Assembly: GCA_021325375.1 (NCBI GenBank)
Contig: JAJPHG010000009.1
Location: 62,001 to 126,000, forward strand
Length of the DNA stretch: 64,000 bases
Source: Alphaproteobacteria bacterium
GTDB lineage: Bacteria > Pseudomonadota > Alphaproteobacteria > Micropepsales > Micropepsaceae
Direction of reading: 5' to 3'
Each line of letters opens with the position of its first letter. Within the stretch, counting starts at the first letter, position 1. This document shows positions 8,011 through 16,160 of this stretch, piece after piece. A model generated the notes under the pieces. The model ran no database searches. It saw nothing but the letters and a program-made list of their open reading frames with translations, and was not told the DNA's origin. Both the position numbers and the translations under genes were made by a program.

Positions 8011-8556
8011 ATGGCCATCCTGAAGATCGCCCGCATGGGCCACCCCATCCTGGCGCAGCGCGCCCAAGAGGTCGCCGACCCCTCGGCGCCCGAGATCCGC
8101 CATCTGGTCGCCGACATGATCGAGACCATGATCGACGCCAACGGCGCCGGTCTGGCGGCACCCCAGGTGCACGTCCCGCTCCGCGTCGTCGTCTTCCAGG
8201 CGCCGAGCGAGCGCACCCCGGACACGGGCGAGGAGCGTTTCGACCACACCGCGCCGCTCACCGTGCTGGTCAATCCGGTGATCGAGGTGCTGGGCGACGA
8301 GCTCGACGGCGGCTGGGAAGGCTGCCTGTCGGTGCCCGGCATGCGCGGCTATGTCGAGCGGCCCGCCCATATCCGCTATCGCGGCTTCGACCATGAAGGC
8401 CGCGCTGTCGCGCGCACGGCCAGCGGCTTCCACGCCCGCGTCGTCCAGCACGAATGCGATCACCTGGACGGCATCCTATACCCTAAGCGCATGACGGATC
8501 TGGGCCAGCTCATCTTCGAGAGCGAGGCCAAGCATTGGGCCCGCGACGAGGGCTAG
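8011..8556 (+). CDS. def: Peptide deformylase
   Basis: This metalloenzyme removes the formyl group from N-terminal formyl-methionine of nascent proteins. The 181-residue sequence has all three motifs: GAGLAAPQ (residues 45-52), EGCLS (103-107, Cys metal ligand) and HECDH (147-151, two His ligands and the catalytic Glu). The C-terminal end is short, as in the second deformylase copies common in alphaproteobacteria. It is not next to fmt, where the primary def often lies, so another copy may exist elsewhere. It begins 7 bp after the GNAT gene. Confidence 0.95.
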   Translation: MAILKIARMGHPILAQRAQEVADPSAPEIRHLVADMIETMIDANGAGLAAPQVHVPLRVVVFQAPSERTPDTGEERFDHTAPLTVLVNPVIEVLGDELDGGWEGCLSVPGMRGYVERPAHIRYRGFDHEGRAVARTASGFHARVVQHECDHLDGILYPKRMTDLGQLIFESEAKHWARDEG

Positions 8557-8611
8557 AAAAGGCGCCGCGTCTGGCGCAGCCTCCGCGGGGATTTCGAAGG
8601 GGTGCTTCGCC

Positions 8612-9208
8612 ATGATCCGATTCCGTCTCGTGTTGGCGTGTTGCGCCATCGCGGCCCTCGTGCCGTCGTTGGCGGAAGCGGAGCCACTCAGCGTCGTCCA
8701 AGTCGCGGCACCCGCGATCCATTGCATCTTCAATCCAGCCTGCTTCGACACGTCCCGCAACGACGCCGGCATCGTCAGCCTGCCGGGGGCAACCCGCCCC
8801 GGTTGGCTCAGATGGCGCACGTTTCGCGGCATGGGAAACGTGCCGGCCGTGGGCAAGTATGGCTACGACTACCGCATCGACCTGACGGACATCAAACCGA
8901 ACCCCGCGCAGACCTGCGTAAGCACGCTGAAGATCGATTTCCCGTGGGTCCAGACCTACGACTACAAGCCCGGCACGTCGGCGCAGGTCTATGTGATCAG
9001 CTCGGGCGGCGTCGGCTCGATCGGGCCGACCTCGGCGGACATGGAGGGCACCGCGGTAACCTTCACCTTCGCGACGCCGGTCTGCCCCGGCCAGAGCAGC
9101 TACTTCTTCGGCCTCGCCTCGAGGAAGCCGCCCGTCGAGTCCGAGGCGACCCTGACGAGCACGCAGGGAAAGGCCATACAGGTGCAGAACAGCTCGCCGA
9201 CGCATTAA
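8612..9208 (+). CDS. Exported protein of unknown function
   Basis: This 198-residue protein has a signal peptide (about residues 1-23, ending in AEA). The mature part is beta-rich, with Cys residues at about 38, 44, 97 and 157 that could form disulfides, and repeated Gly/Ser/Thr stretches. A GNVPAVGKYGYDYRIDL segment and a TPVCPGQSSYFFGL segment suggest an immunoglobulin-like or jelly-roll fold, but I recognise no family. It lies between def and the COQ9 gene, all on the plus strand, with 55 bp before it, so it may have its own promoter. Confidence 0.65.
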   Translation: MIRFRLVLACCAIAALVPSLAEAEPLSVVQVAAPAIHCIFNPACFDTSRNDAGIVSLPGATRPGWLRWRTFRGMGNVPAVGKYGYDYRIDLTDIKPNPAQTCVSTLKIDFPWVQTYDYKPGTSAQVYVISSGGVGSIGPTSADMEGTAVTFTFATPVCPGQSSYFFGLASRKPPVESEATLTSTQGKAIQVQNSSPTH

Positions 9209-9246
9209 GCGGTTTCCTTGGCCGGCCGATGGCGTAAGCTCGCGGC

Positions 9247-9882
9247 ATGGAAGAAAGCGCGGACGAAGCCTCGAAGAGCGCAATCCTGAACGCAGCGCTG
9301 CCGCTTGCCGCCGAGGACGGTTTCAGCGACGCGGTGCTCGCGCGCGCCGGGCGGGAGGCGGGCGTCGGCGCGGAGATGATGCTGCATCTCTTTCCCGACG
9401 GCGCTTCGAGCCTGGTCGCCTGCTTCTCCGAACGTTGCGATGCGCAAATGGAGCAGGCCCTGGCGCAGCAGGACCTTGCCGCGATGAAGGTGCGCGAGCG
9501 GATCGCGGCCGCGGTGCTCGCGCGGCTGGACGCGTTGAAGCCCCACAAGGACGCCGCGCGCCGCGCTTGCGCGTTCCTGATGCTGCCGCCGAACGCGGCG
9601 CTCGGCATGCGGCTCGTCTACCAAACGGTGGACGCGATGTGGCGCGCCGTGGGCGACACCTCGACCGATTTCAATTTCTACACCAAGCGCGCGATCCTGG
9701 CCGGGGTCTATTCCTCGACGCTGCTGCGCTGGTTCAATGACGAAAGCGAAGACGACACGCGCGCCTTCCTCGACGCGCGCATCGAGAACGTGATGCAGTT
9801 CGAGAAGCTCAAGGCGCAGATGCGCGAGCGCACCAAGGACTGGCCGTCCGTCGCCGACCTGCTCAGCGCGCGGCGGTCATAG
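9247..9882 (+). CDS. COQ9 family ubiquinone biosynthesis protein
   Basis: COQ9 proteins bind isoprenoid lipids and assist ubiquinone hydroxylation steps. This 211-residue protein shows the TetR-like helical start (ILNAALPLAAEDGFSDAVL, G-MLHLFPDG) and the conserved C-terminal block: MWRAVGDTSTDFNFYTKRAILAGVYSSTLL with W-DES-D after it. The alphaproteobacterial family is known in databases as rpsU-divergently transcribed. That link is loosened here, because three genes lie between it and rpsU. Its last 20 bp overlap the 3' end of purK on the other strand. Confidence 0.93.
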   Translation: MEESADEASKSAILNAALPLAAEDGFSDAVLARAGREAGVGAEMMLHLFPDGASSLVACFSERCDAQMEQALAQQDLAAMKVRERIAAAVLARLDALKPHKDAARRACAFLMLPPNAALGMRLVYQTVDAMWRAVGDTSTDFNFYTKRAILAGVYSSTLLRWFNDESEDDTRAFLDARIENVMQFEKLKAQMRERTKDWPSVADLLSARRS

Positions 9883-10924
9883 CCTTCAGATACGTCACGT
9901 GCCCCATCTTGCGGCCGGGGCGGCTTTCGCTCTTGCCGTAGAGATGCAGAGCGCCGCCGCCAGCGGCGAGCGCCCGCCAGTCGTCTGTCTCGGCGCCGAT
10001 GAGATTGTCCATCACCGCATCCGAGTGGCGCGCGGGATCGCCGAGCGGCCAACCCGCGACGGCGCGGATGTGCTGCTCGAACTGGCTGGTGAGGCAGGCC
10101 TCGATCGTCCAGTGGCCGGAATTGTGTACGCGGGGCGCGATCTCGTTGACCAGGAGCGCGTCTTTGGTGACGAAGAGCTCGACCGCCAGCACGCCGACAT
10201 AGTCCAGCGCATCCGCGATCTTCTTCGCGATCGCCTTCGCCTCCCCGGATTGCGCTTCCGTCAGGCGCGACGGCACGATCGAGCGGCGCAGGATATGGTC
10301 TTGATGGATATTTTCCGGTGGATCATAAGCGGCAATGGCGCCGTCCCGGCCGCGCGCTGCGATCATCGACGCTTCGAACTCGAAATCGACGAAGCCTTCC
10401 AGGATGCAGGGCGCGCGCCTGAAGCTCTCGAAGGCGCGCGCGAGATCGGTCGCGTTCGCGACCTTCGCCTGCCCTTTGCCGTCATAGCCGAAGCGACGCG
10501 TCTTCAGGATCGACGGCGCCGGGACATCCACGTCCTTGCCGCCATCGACCTTGCGGAACGGCGCGGTCTTAAGGCCGAGCGAGGCGACGAAGCTCTTCTC
10601 CTCGAAACGGTCCTGCGTCACCGCGAGCGTGGCTGCGCTCGGGAACATCGGCCTGGACGCCGCGATGATGTCGACGGTGCGCGCAGGGACATTCTCGAAC
10701 TCGAACGTGACGACATCGCAGGCGGCGGCGAAATTTTCGAGAGCCGCCTTGTCGTCGAATGCGGCGCAGGTCAGCGCGGTCGAGACCTGGAAGGCAGGCG
10801 CGTCCGTCTCCGGCGAATAGATATGCGTCTTCAGGCCCAGCCGCGCGGCCGCAAGCGCGAGCATGCGGCCCAACTGTCCGCCGCCGAGAATGCCGATCGT
10901 GCCGCCGGGCGGAACCGCGTTCAT
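9863..10924 (-). CDS. purK: N5-carboxyaminoimidazole ribonucleotide synthase
   Basis: PurK is an ATP-grasp enzyme that carboxylates AIR with bicarbonate and ATP in purine synthesis. The 353-residue protein begins with the dinucleotide-like [17 protein letters not shown] and has the [17 protein letters not shown]-binding strand. It also has the [20 protein letters not shown] and [17 protein letters not shown] blocks characteristic of PurK. Its start overlaps the purE stop by 4 bp, so the genes are coupled. The 3' end overlaps the COQ9 gene by 20 bp in convergent orientation. Confidence 0.97.
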   Translation of the reverse strand: MNAVPPGGTIGILGGGQLGRMLALAAARLGLKTHIYSPETDAPAFQVSTALTCAAFDDKAALENFAAACDVVTFEFENVPARTVDIIAASRPMFPSAATLAVTQDRFEEKSFVASLGLKTAPFRKVDGGKDVDVPAPSILKTRRFGYDGKGQAKVANATDLARAFESFRRAPCILEGFVDFEFEASMIAARGRDGAIAAYDPPENIHQDHILRRSIVPSRLTEAQSGEAKAIAKKIADALDYVGVLAVELFVTKDALLVNEIAPRVHNSGHWTIEACLTSQFEQHIRAVAGWPLGDPARHSDAVMDNLIGAETDDWRALAAGGGALHLYGKSESRPGRKMGHVTYLKAMTAAR

Positions 10925-11409
10925 GTATCGGACGGCTCTTCCGCGACGGCGCCCGTCTGCTTCTCGCGCCAGGCCGCGAGCTTGCCCGCGAGCGCGGCAT
11001 CGCTCAGCGCCAGGATCGCAGCCGCATGCAGGGCCGCGTTCTTCGCGCCCGCTTCCCCGATCGCAAAGGTGGCGACCGGCACGCCGCCCGGCATCTGGAC
11101 GATGGAGAGCAGGCTGTCCATGCCCTTGAGCGCCTTGGATTCGACCGGCACGCCCAGCACCGGCAGAGCCGTCATCGAGGCCGTCATGCCGGGCAGGTGC
11201 GCCGCCCCGCCGGCGGCGGCGATGATCACCTTCAGCCCGCGCCCGGCGGCCGCCTTGGCATAGGCGCTCATGCGGTCCGGGGTGCGATGCGCCGAAACGA
11301 TCTTGCGCTCATGGGGGATGCCCAGCGCGTCCAGGATTTCCGACGCGGGACGCAGGGTCGGCCAGTCCGACTGGCTTCCCATGATGAGGCCGACAAGGGG
11401 TGAGGTCAT
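10921..11409 (-). CDS. purE: N5-carboxyaminoimidazole ribonucleotide mutase
   Basis: PurE rearranges N5-CAIR to CAIR, the step after PurK. The 162-residue protein has the substrate-binding MGSQSDWPT (residues 10-18), SAHRTPDRM (39-47) and [11 protein letters not shown] (65-75) motifs of class I PurE. Its Ala-rich C-terminal helix is typical. Much longer frames extend upstream of 11409 but read the diguanylate cyclase gene backwards. The start codon at 11409 is the only one giving the family N-terminus. It is the first gene of the purEK operon and diverges from the GGDEF gene. Confidence 0.97.
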   Translation of the reverse strand: MTSPLVGLIMGSQSDWPTLRPASEILDALGIPHERKIVSAHRTPDRMSAYAKAAAGRGLKVIIAAAGGAAHLPGMTASMTALPVLGVPVESKALKGMDSLLSIVQMPGGVPVATFAIGEAGAKNAALHAAAILALSDAALAGKLAAWREKQTGAVAEEPSDT

Positions 11410-11571
11410 GCTTCCTGCCCGAATCCCGAGGAAGCGATGCACTATAGAGCCCGGGAAAGCCCGAGGAAAGGCGGCTTTGCCGGATATTAACCTTTCCGCC
11501 GGATTGATAAACGAATTGTTAAAACCCTTCGCCGTAGGTTGTAAGCGCTGGAGAAGCCAGGAGCGGGGGCC
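11410..11571. promoter_or_regulatory. Divergent intergenic region purE / diguanylate cyclase
   Basis: This 162-bp gap is AT-rich in its right half. TTAACC at 11486 and TTAA at 11518 resemble CtrA half sites, but the 28-bp gap between them is not the canonical 7 bp. AGGAGCGGGGG before 11572 gives a strong ribosome binding site for the GGDEF gene. No PurR-type box was recognised. Confidence 0.35.
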
Positions 11572-12291
11572 ATGAAGGTCGACAGGGTGAACACGCTGCG
11601 CGGGTCTCGCGCGGTGGGCGCCGCGGCTTACGCCCGTCAGGTCGATGCCGTCAGCGAAACCGAGGGTCTGATGGCCGTGGGCGCCACGGCCAGTGTGCTG
11701 GGCATCCCGGAAAGCGAGTTCACGCCGCGGGTGCGCGACGCGATCATGACCTTGATGGGCGAGGTCGATTCGCTGCGGCGCGAATTGCAGCAGATGCGCA
11801 CGCATCTTGAGGAGGCCCAGAAGACCGCGGATCAGGACCACCTCGTGCCGCTGCTCAACCGCCGCGCCTTCGTGCGCGAGCTCACGCGCTACATCTCGTT
11901 CTCGAGCCGCTACGGGACACCGGCGAGCCTCATCTATTTCGATCTCGATGGCTTCAAGCTCGTCAACGACACGTTCGGGCATGCGGCGGGCGACGCGGTG
12001 CTCGAGCATTTCAGCCGCATCCTGCTCGCCAATGTGCGCGACAGCGACGTCGTGGGGCGGCTCGGCGGCGACGAGTTCGGCGTGCTGCTCAGCCACGCCA
12101 ACCAGGACCAGGCGCACAAGAAGGCCGATTCGCTCGCGCGCGACCTGAACGAATCGCATGCGGTGTGGCAGGGCCGCGCGATCCCCGCGAGCTTCTCCTA
12201 CGGCGCGTTCGAGCTCAAATCGGGCGAGGACGCCGCCACCGCCATGGCCCGCGCCGACGAGGCGATGTACGCGCAGAAGCGCGGGCGGTAG
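11572..12291 (+). CDS. GGDEF diguanylate cyclase with intact active site and I-site
   Basis: This enzyme would make cyclic di-GMP from two GTP. The 239-residue protein has an N-terminal segment (about 1-60) that starts with a Lys/Arg-rich stretch and has no recognised sensor, then a coiled coil (about 60-88). The GGDEF domain follows (about 90-239), with [11 protein letters not shown] metal and nucleotide residues and an intact GGDEF at 165-169. RDSD at 156-159, five residues before GGDEF, is the RxxD inhibitory site, so feedback by product is likely. The absence of membrane segments puts it in the cytoplasm. A 460-bp non-coding stretch with an inverted repeat follows. Confidence 0.93.
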   Translation: MKVDRVNTLRGSRAVGAAAYARQVDAVSETEGLMAVGATASVLGIPESEFTPRVRDAIMTLMGEVDSLRRELQQMRTHLEEAQKTADQDHLVPLLNRRAFVRELTRYISFSSRYGTPASLIYFDLDGFKLVNDTFGHAAGDAVLEHFSRILLANVRDSDVVGRLGGDEFGVLLSHANQDQAHKKADSLARDLNESHAVWQGRAIPASFSYGAFELKSGEDAATAMARADEAMYAQKRGR

Positions 12292-12616
12292 GGCGTCCCG
12301 TCTTTGTGAACGTAGGGCCACGCCCGTCCGTTTGGCGGTCTGCGGCCCGCGGCGCATTCGAACCTCACTTTTTGCAGGGGGAGGGGGTCCGCGAAAATTT
12401 GCATTCAACCTGCGCCGTGTGCGTGGTTCGACCGCGGCCGCCGCTCGAATCTCAGAACGTTCGATCCTCCTTCTGTACAGAACCGCGCACACTCTTTTTG
12501 CATCCTTTCACGCAGACTTCGCCCGCGGAAGAAAAGTCGGCATCGCGCTGCGCGCTTTCAACTGCGCAGCAACGCATAGCGTTATGCGCGCGCGATGAGA
12601 TCGTAGGTTCAATTTT
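12292..12616. other. Intergenic stretch without a recognised gene
   Basis: About 325 bp after the diguanylate cyclase. Short frames on both strands lack coding character, ribosome binding sites and family motifs. There is a GC-rich left part, a more AT-rich centre (12450-12520), and a self-complementary GCGC-rich run near 12545-12595. A decayed gene or an unannotated small RNA is possible. I see nothing specific. Confidence 0.4.
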
Positions 12617-12746
12617 ACCCTCCCCTTGAGGGAGGGTCGACAATTTGCGTAGCGCAGCGAAGCAAATTTCGGGGAGGGGTAACCGTCCTGCTCACCCCTC
12701 CCCGAAAAATGCTTCGCATTTTTTGACCCTCCCTCAAGGGGAGGGT
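12617..12746. repeat. Nested inverted repeat (about 130 bp), REP/MITE-like
   Basis: Outer arms at 12617-12638 and 12725-12746 are perfect 22-bp reverse complements. Inner arms (about 12660-12680 and 12693-12716) carry GGGGAGGGGT and ACCCCTCCCC flanked by GCGAAGCA and TGCTTCGC. Each outer arm also folds on itself (CCCTCCCCTTGAGGGAGGG). It lies beyond the 3' end of the plus-strand GGDEF gene and ends 4 bp before the minus-strand YdcH stop, so it may act as a transcription barrier. Confidence 0.85.
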
Positions 12747-12749
12747 GAG

Positions 12750-12959
12750 TTACGCAATGATATCCGGCAGCAGGTCGTCCTCGATGCGGGCGATCTCGTC
12801 CTTGAGCTGGAGCTTGCGCTTCTTCAGGCGCGTCAGCTGGATCTGGTCGTGCGAGCCGGACGCGATCAGCGCGCCGATCGCGGCGTCGAGATCGCGATGC
12901 TCCTGGACGAGCTCGGCGAGCTTGGCGTTGAGGGCCGCGTTTTCCTCGTTCTCGTTCAT
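12750..12959 (-). CDS. YdcH/DUF465 family small coiled-coil protein
   Basis: This 69-residue acidic-basic helical hairpin fits DUF465 (YdcH): LAELVQEHRDLDAAI is the first helix, then the ASGSHDQIQLTRLKKRKLQLKDEI consensus with the paired Lys/Arg, ending IEDDLLPDI. The function of the family is unknown. I chose the ATG at 12959 because the domain begins right after it; a frame to 13022 would overlap ubiX heavily. It overlaps the ubiX stop by 4 bp, so it is co-translated. A second YdcH paralogue lies at 13663 on the other side of ubiX. Confidence 0.88.
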   Translation of the reverse strand: MNENEENAALNAKLAELVQEHRDLDAAIGALIASGSHDQIQLTRLKKRKLQLKDEIARIEDDLLPDIIA

Positions 12960-13579
12960 CGGCGTGGCGGCTTGCGTCGGCCTCTGGCGAGGTCCTCGCC
13001 CCAGCGCTTCGTCGCCGGCCAATCGTGGCCGAAAAGATCGAGCACGCGCGAGACCGTCTGGTCGACGAGATCGGCGAGCGTGCGTGGCTCGGCGTAGAAC
13101 GCCGGCACGGGTGGAAGGATGATCGCGCCCATCTCGGCCAGCGCCGTCATGGTGCGCAGATGTCCCAGATGGAGCGGGGTCTCGCGCACCATCAGGACCA
13201 GCGGCCGGCGCTCCTTGAGCGTCACGTCCGCGGCGCGGCTGAGCAGCGTGGTCGTGACCCCCGTCGCGATCTCCGACATGGTGCGCACGGAGCAGGGCGC
13301 CACGACCATGCCGGCCGTCTTGAAGGTCCCGGACGCGATGGCGGCGCCGATATCGCCGACGGCATAGACGTGGTCGGCCTGGGCCGCGACCTCCTTGGGC
13401 GCCAGCGCGGTCTCATAGGCGATCGTCATCTCGGCCGCCTTGCTCATGACCAGATGCGACTCGATCCCGAGCTCGCGCAGGGCGCCCAGGAGGCGGATTC
13501 CGTACGCCACGCCCGAGGCGCCGCTCAGACCCACGATGAGCCTGGGTTTTTGCCCGGTTTCCGCCGTTTTCCGCCGCAT
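12956..13579 (-). CDS. ubiX: Flavin prenyltransferase UbiX
   Basis: UbiX makes the prenylated FMN cofactor used by the UbiD decarboxylase in ubiquinone synthesis. The 207-residue protein carries the FMN-binding VGLSGASGVAYGIRLL start (about residues 16-31). The APCSVRTMSEIATGVTTTLLSRAADVTLKE core follows, with Ser in CSVRTM and the later LVLMVRETPLHLGHLRTM. The AIILPPVPAFY motif is near residue 157. All are diagnostic. It is paired with a DUF465 gene by a 4-bp overlap. No ubiD is in the window. Confidence 0.96.
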   Translation of the reverse strand: MRRKTAETGQKPRLIVGLSGASGVAYGIRLLGALRELGIESHLVMSKAAEMTIAYETALAPKEVAAQADHVYAVGDIGAAIASGTFKTAGMVVAPCSVRTMSEIATGVTTTLLSRAADVTLKERRPLVLMVRETPLHLGHLRTMTALAEMGAIILPPVPAFYAEPRTLADLVDQTVSRVLDLFGHDWPATKRWGEDLARGRRKPPRR

Positions 13580-13662
13580 CAGGAACCTTTACTCCCCCTC
13601 AAGCACATGCGGAAGAGGGACGTGACAGAGGGGATTGTTGGTGCTCTAATCATACGCCCCAA

Positions 13663-13854
13663 ATGAAGAGGTTACGCATGACGCTTCAACCGGGTCACAT
13701 TCAGGAACTTTCCGAAAAGCACAAGCAACTCGAAGAAACGATCAACGCCGAAATGGCCAATCCGGATTGGGATGAGATCCGGGTCGCTGCCCTCAAAAAA
13801 GAAAAGCTCCGCGTCAAGGACGAACTGGAACGGCTGCGAAGCAGTCTCCACTGA
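13663..13854 (+). CDS. YdcH/DUF465 family small coiled-coil protein (second copy)
   Basis: This 63-residue helical protein resembles DUF465: LSEKHKQLEETINAEM, then NPDWDEIRVAALKKEKLRVKDELERL, where the paired LKKEKLRVKDEL block is the family signature. The start may be 13663 or the ATG at 13678 (MTLQPGHIQ), which fits better with AGGTTACGC just upstream. It diverges from ubiX and converges on the MFS gene 18 bp away. Two DUF465 paralogues within 1 kb is common in alphaproteobacteria. The function is unknown. Confidence 0.8.
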   Translation: MKRLRMTLQPGHIQELSEKHKQLEETINAEMANPDWDEIRVAALKKEKLRVKDELERLRSSLH

Positions 13855-13871
13855 CATTCCGACTTGAGACG

Positions 13872-15131
13872 TCACTGCGCCGGCTGCAGCGCCGGTGAGG
13901 CCGCGCGCATGCGCGTGAAGACGAGCGCGGCGACGACGAGGCTCGCGCTCGCCGCCAGGAACGCCGCGCCCGGGAAATAGATGGGCGCGCTCGCGCCCGT
14001 GAAATACGCGAACAGGCTGGTGAGCAGCGGCGGCGCCGCGACGGAGGTGAGGCCGCCGATGCAGGCGAGCGCGCCTTGCAGCTCGCCTTGCTCGCGCGGG
14101 CCCACCCCTTTCGACATGATCGCGTTCAGCGCCGGCATGACGAAGCCCATCAGCGCGAAGGGCACCGTCCAGGCGAACATCTCCCAGGTCTGGCTCGAGA
14201 ACGCATAGCCGGCGAAGCCGATCGCGCCCGCGGCGAGGCCGATATAGACCGAGGCGACCTCGCCGATGCGCGGTATGACCACGCGCGTGAGGACGCCATA
14301 GACCACGAACATCAGCGCGCCGACCCATACCAGCGCGTAGCTCACCATGCTGGGCGACCAATGGAACTTGGCATAGACGTAATAGGTGTAGATCACCGGA
14401 TTGGAATCGTGCGCCAGCCGCATCAGCACGATCACCGCGCACATCACCAGGATGTTGGGGAAGCGGCTCAATGCCGCGAGCGCGCCGATCGGATTGGCGC
14501 GCCAGAACTCGAACTTGCGCCGGTTCTCGGGCGCGAGCGATTCCTTGAGCACGAACATCCCGAACAGCGCGTTGAGGAGCGAAAGCCCCGCCGCGACATA
14601 GAACGGCAGCCGCAAGCCGATCTCGCCCAGCAACCCGCCGAGCACGGGGCCTAAGATGAATCCCAAGCTGAACGCGGCCCCGGTCAGGCCGAAATTCGCG
14701 GCGCGCTTCTCCGGTGGGCTGACGTCGGCGATATAGGCGTTGACCGTGGTGTAGCTCGCGCCCGCCATGCCCGTGAGGAGGCGGCCGGCGAACAGCCACC
14801 AGATCGTCGGCGCCAGCCCCGTGATGGTGTAGTCGACGCCGAGCGCGAGCAGCGAGGCGATGAGCACCGGCTTGCGGCCGAAGCGGTCGCTCAGGTTTCC
14901 GATCAAGGGCGCGCAGAGGAACTGCATCCCGGCGAAGACGAATTGCAGCCAGCCGCCCCACCATGAGGCTTGGCTCATCGCGGCCGCGGTGGTGGTGGGA
15001 TGGCCCAGCAGTTCGGCGATGATCTTGGGCGCCACGGGGATGATGAGGCCGAGCCCGATCGTGTCGAGCAGCATCGTCATGAAGATGAAGGCGAGCGCAT
15101 AGCGGCTCGCGAAGGGACGGTCGTCGCTCAC
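13872..15131 (-). CDS. TetA-like MFS transporter (TCR/Tet family)
   Basis: This 419-residue proton-coupled exporter of the drug:H+ antiporter family has twelve predicted helices. Helix 1 reads [21 protein letters not shown], with the acidic residue and proline typical of Tet proteins. Motif A ([13 protein letters not shown]) lies between helices 2 and 3, and motif C ([10 protein letters not shown]) in helix 5. The TetA-type [13 protein letters not shown] follows helix 4. Substrates cannot be told from sequence; most chromosomal members are not tetracycline resistance genes. It stands alone, upstream of a palindromic repeat. Confidence 0.88.
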   Translation of the reverse strand: MSDDRPFASRYALAFIFMTMLLDTIGLGLIIPVAPKIIAELLGHPTTTAAAMSQASWWGGWLQFVFAGMQFLCAPLIGNLSDRFGRKPVLIASLLALGVDYTITGLAPTIWWLFAGRLLTGMAGASYTTVNAYIADVSPPEKRAANFGLTGAAFSLGFILGPVLGGLLGEIGLRLPFYVAAGLSLLNALFGMFVLKESLAPENRRKFEFWRANPIGALAALSRFPNILVMCAVIVLMRLAHDSNPVIYTYYVYAKFHWSPSMVSYALVWVGALMFVVYGVLTRVVIPRIGEVASVYIGLAAGAIGFAGYAFSSQTWEMFAWTVPFALMGFVMPALNAIMSKGVGPREQGELQGALACIGGLTSVAAPPLLTSLFAYFTGASAPIYFPGAAFLAASASLVVAALVFTRMRAASPALQPAQ

Positions 15132-15202
15132 GGGAGGTCTCGGGCTTGTGACGCAGTGAAATTAGGCCGCGCGGTGACAGCCGTCTTGTAAAAAATATCC
15201 TC

Positions 15203-15389
15203 CCTTGTCATCCCAGGCGAGCATCGATGCGTAGCGTCGATGCGAGGTCAAGGGGACCCAGGTGGATCGAACATCTCTGGCCGGCGAATTTAAAGCGCCA
15301 GCTCTTCTAACGCCGTCCGAGTTGCGCGACCTGGGTCCCCTTGACCTCGCGCTGCGCTACGCGCAGCCCTCGCCGGGGATGACAGGGGT
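15203..15389. repeat. Long inverted repeat in the MFS/PAS gap
   Basis: Perfect 22-bp arms at 15242-15263 and 15329-15350 (GCGAGGTCAAGGGGACCCAGGT type) surround a 65-bp centre. Outer partial arms CTTGTCATCCC...GGCGAG and CTCGCC..GGGATGACAGG extend the symmetry to about 15203-15389, and GCATCGATGC/GCGTAGCG sub-hairpins sit inside. It fills the gap between two minus-strand genes. No coding signal is seen. Confidence 0.8.
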
Positions 15390-15397
15390 GGTTCGCC

Positions 15398-15982
15398 CTA
15401 TTCCAGCCCAAGCGTCCTGCGCGCCTCGGCGTCGACGTCTTCCCAGGGGCGCTTGCCGCTGTAGCGCGCCGCCGAGAGCACGAGGCTTTTGCGGCCGTCG
15501 TCGGCGATGAGGGGCGCGGAGAAGAACTCGCCGGTGAGGAACGTCATCTGGTTGGTGTCCTCGCGGCCGAGGAAGCGCAGCGCCGTGCCCACGGCCAGCG
15601 TGACGTCGAGGGCGGCGTGCCAGCGCGCGACGAACTCGGCCGGGACCGCCTCGTCGACGAACTTGCCGGTCATGTCGCCCAGGATCTGCGCGAACGCCGT
15701 CCCCATCAGCCGCACGCGGTAGCGCCTGTGTCCGTCCTCGCCCACGAGCCGCTCATAGATCGCGATGTCGCGCAGGAAGGATTTGAGCAGGCGCGGCGAC
15801 ATCACCCGGCGGTGCGGGACGCCGTCCTCGCCGGCCTCGCTGCGCCACAGCTCGAGCAGCCGCGCCAGGTCGGGGTGGTTGAAGGCCAGGCTGGGATCGC
15901 AGAGCGAATGCCAGCCGTCCCGCGTCGCATGCGCGTTGTATTCGGCGACACTGCCGATCAGCGATTCCATCCACTCCCCCAT
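15398..15982 (-). CDS. PAS_5 (DUF1488-like PAS) domain protein
   Basis: The 194-residue protein matches the stand-alone PAS_5-type proteins frequent in alphaproteobacteria: LLELWRSEAG, HRRVMSPRLLKSFLRDIAIYERL, then RRYRVRLMGTAFAQILGDMTGKFVDEAVP. No kinase, cyclase or DNA-binding output domain follows. Such proteins probably sense a ligand or redox state and act on a partner. I preferred the ATG at 15982; the longer frame would need a TTG at 16060 in an AT-rich leader. It converges on nothing and lies between two repeats or AT-rich gaps. The alternative DUF number in the call is uncertain; the PAS assignment is firmer. Confidence 0.72.
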   Translation of the reverse strand: MGEWMESLIGSVAEYNAHATRDGWHSLCDPSLAFNHPDLARLLELWRSEAGEDGVPHRRVMSPRLLKSFLRDIAIYERLVGEDGHRRYRVRLMGTAFAQILGDMTGKFVDEAVPAEFVARWHAALDVTLAVGTALRFLGREDTNQMTFLTGEFFSAPLIADDGRKSLVLSAARYSGKRPWEDVDAEARRTLGLE

Positions 15983-16160
15983 CGCGGGATTTCCCCGCGC
16001 CACCGGGCGAGGTTTTAACGCTGATTCGTGGGAGGGGTCAAAAATATTCAATAACACCAACGGGTTGGAATAACACGGTATCCTTGTATTAAAAACATGC
16101 TCAACCTGTTTGCGCTGTAAAACCGCTGCAAAACCAGTCTTCTCGCCGAGAGTCTTTTCC

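Noticed and set aside
12292..12630. Overlapping short frames on both strands after the diguanylate cyclase
   Set aside because: Low-complexity Arg-rich or mixed products, no conserved pattern, no ribosome binding site.
12617..12746. CRISPR array
   Set aside because: The repeated blocks are inverted copies in a single hairpin, not regularly spaced direct repeats with spacers. No other region looks like an array.
13872..15131. Tetracycline resistance gene
   Set aside because: The protein has the Tet-family layout, but most chromosomal relatives are not resistance determinants and there is no TetR neighbour.
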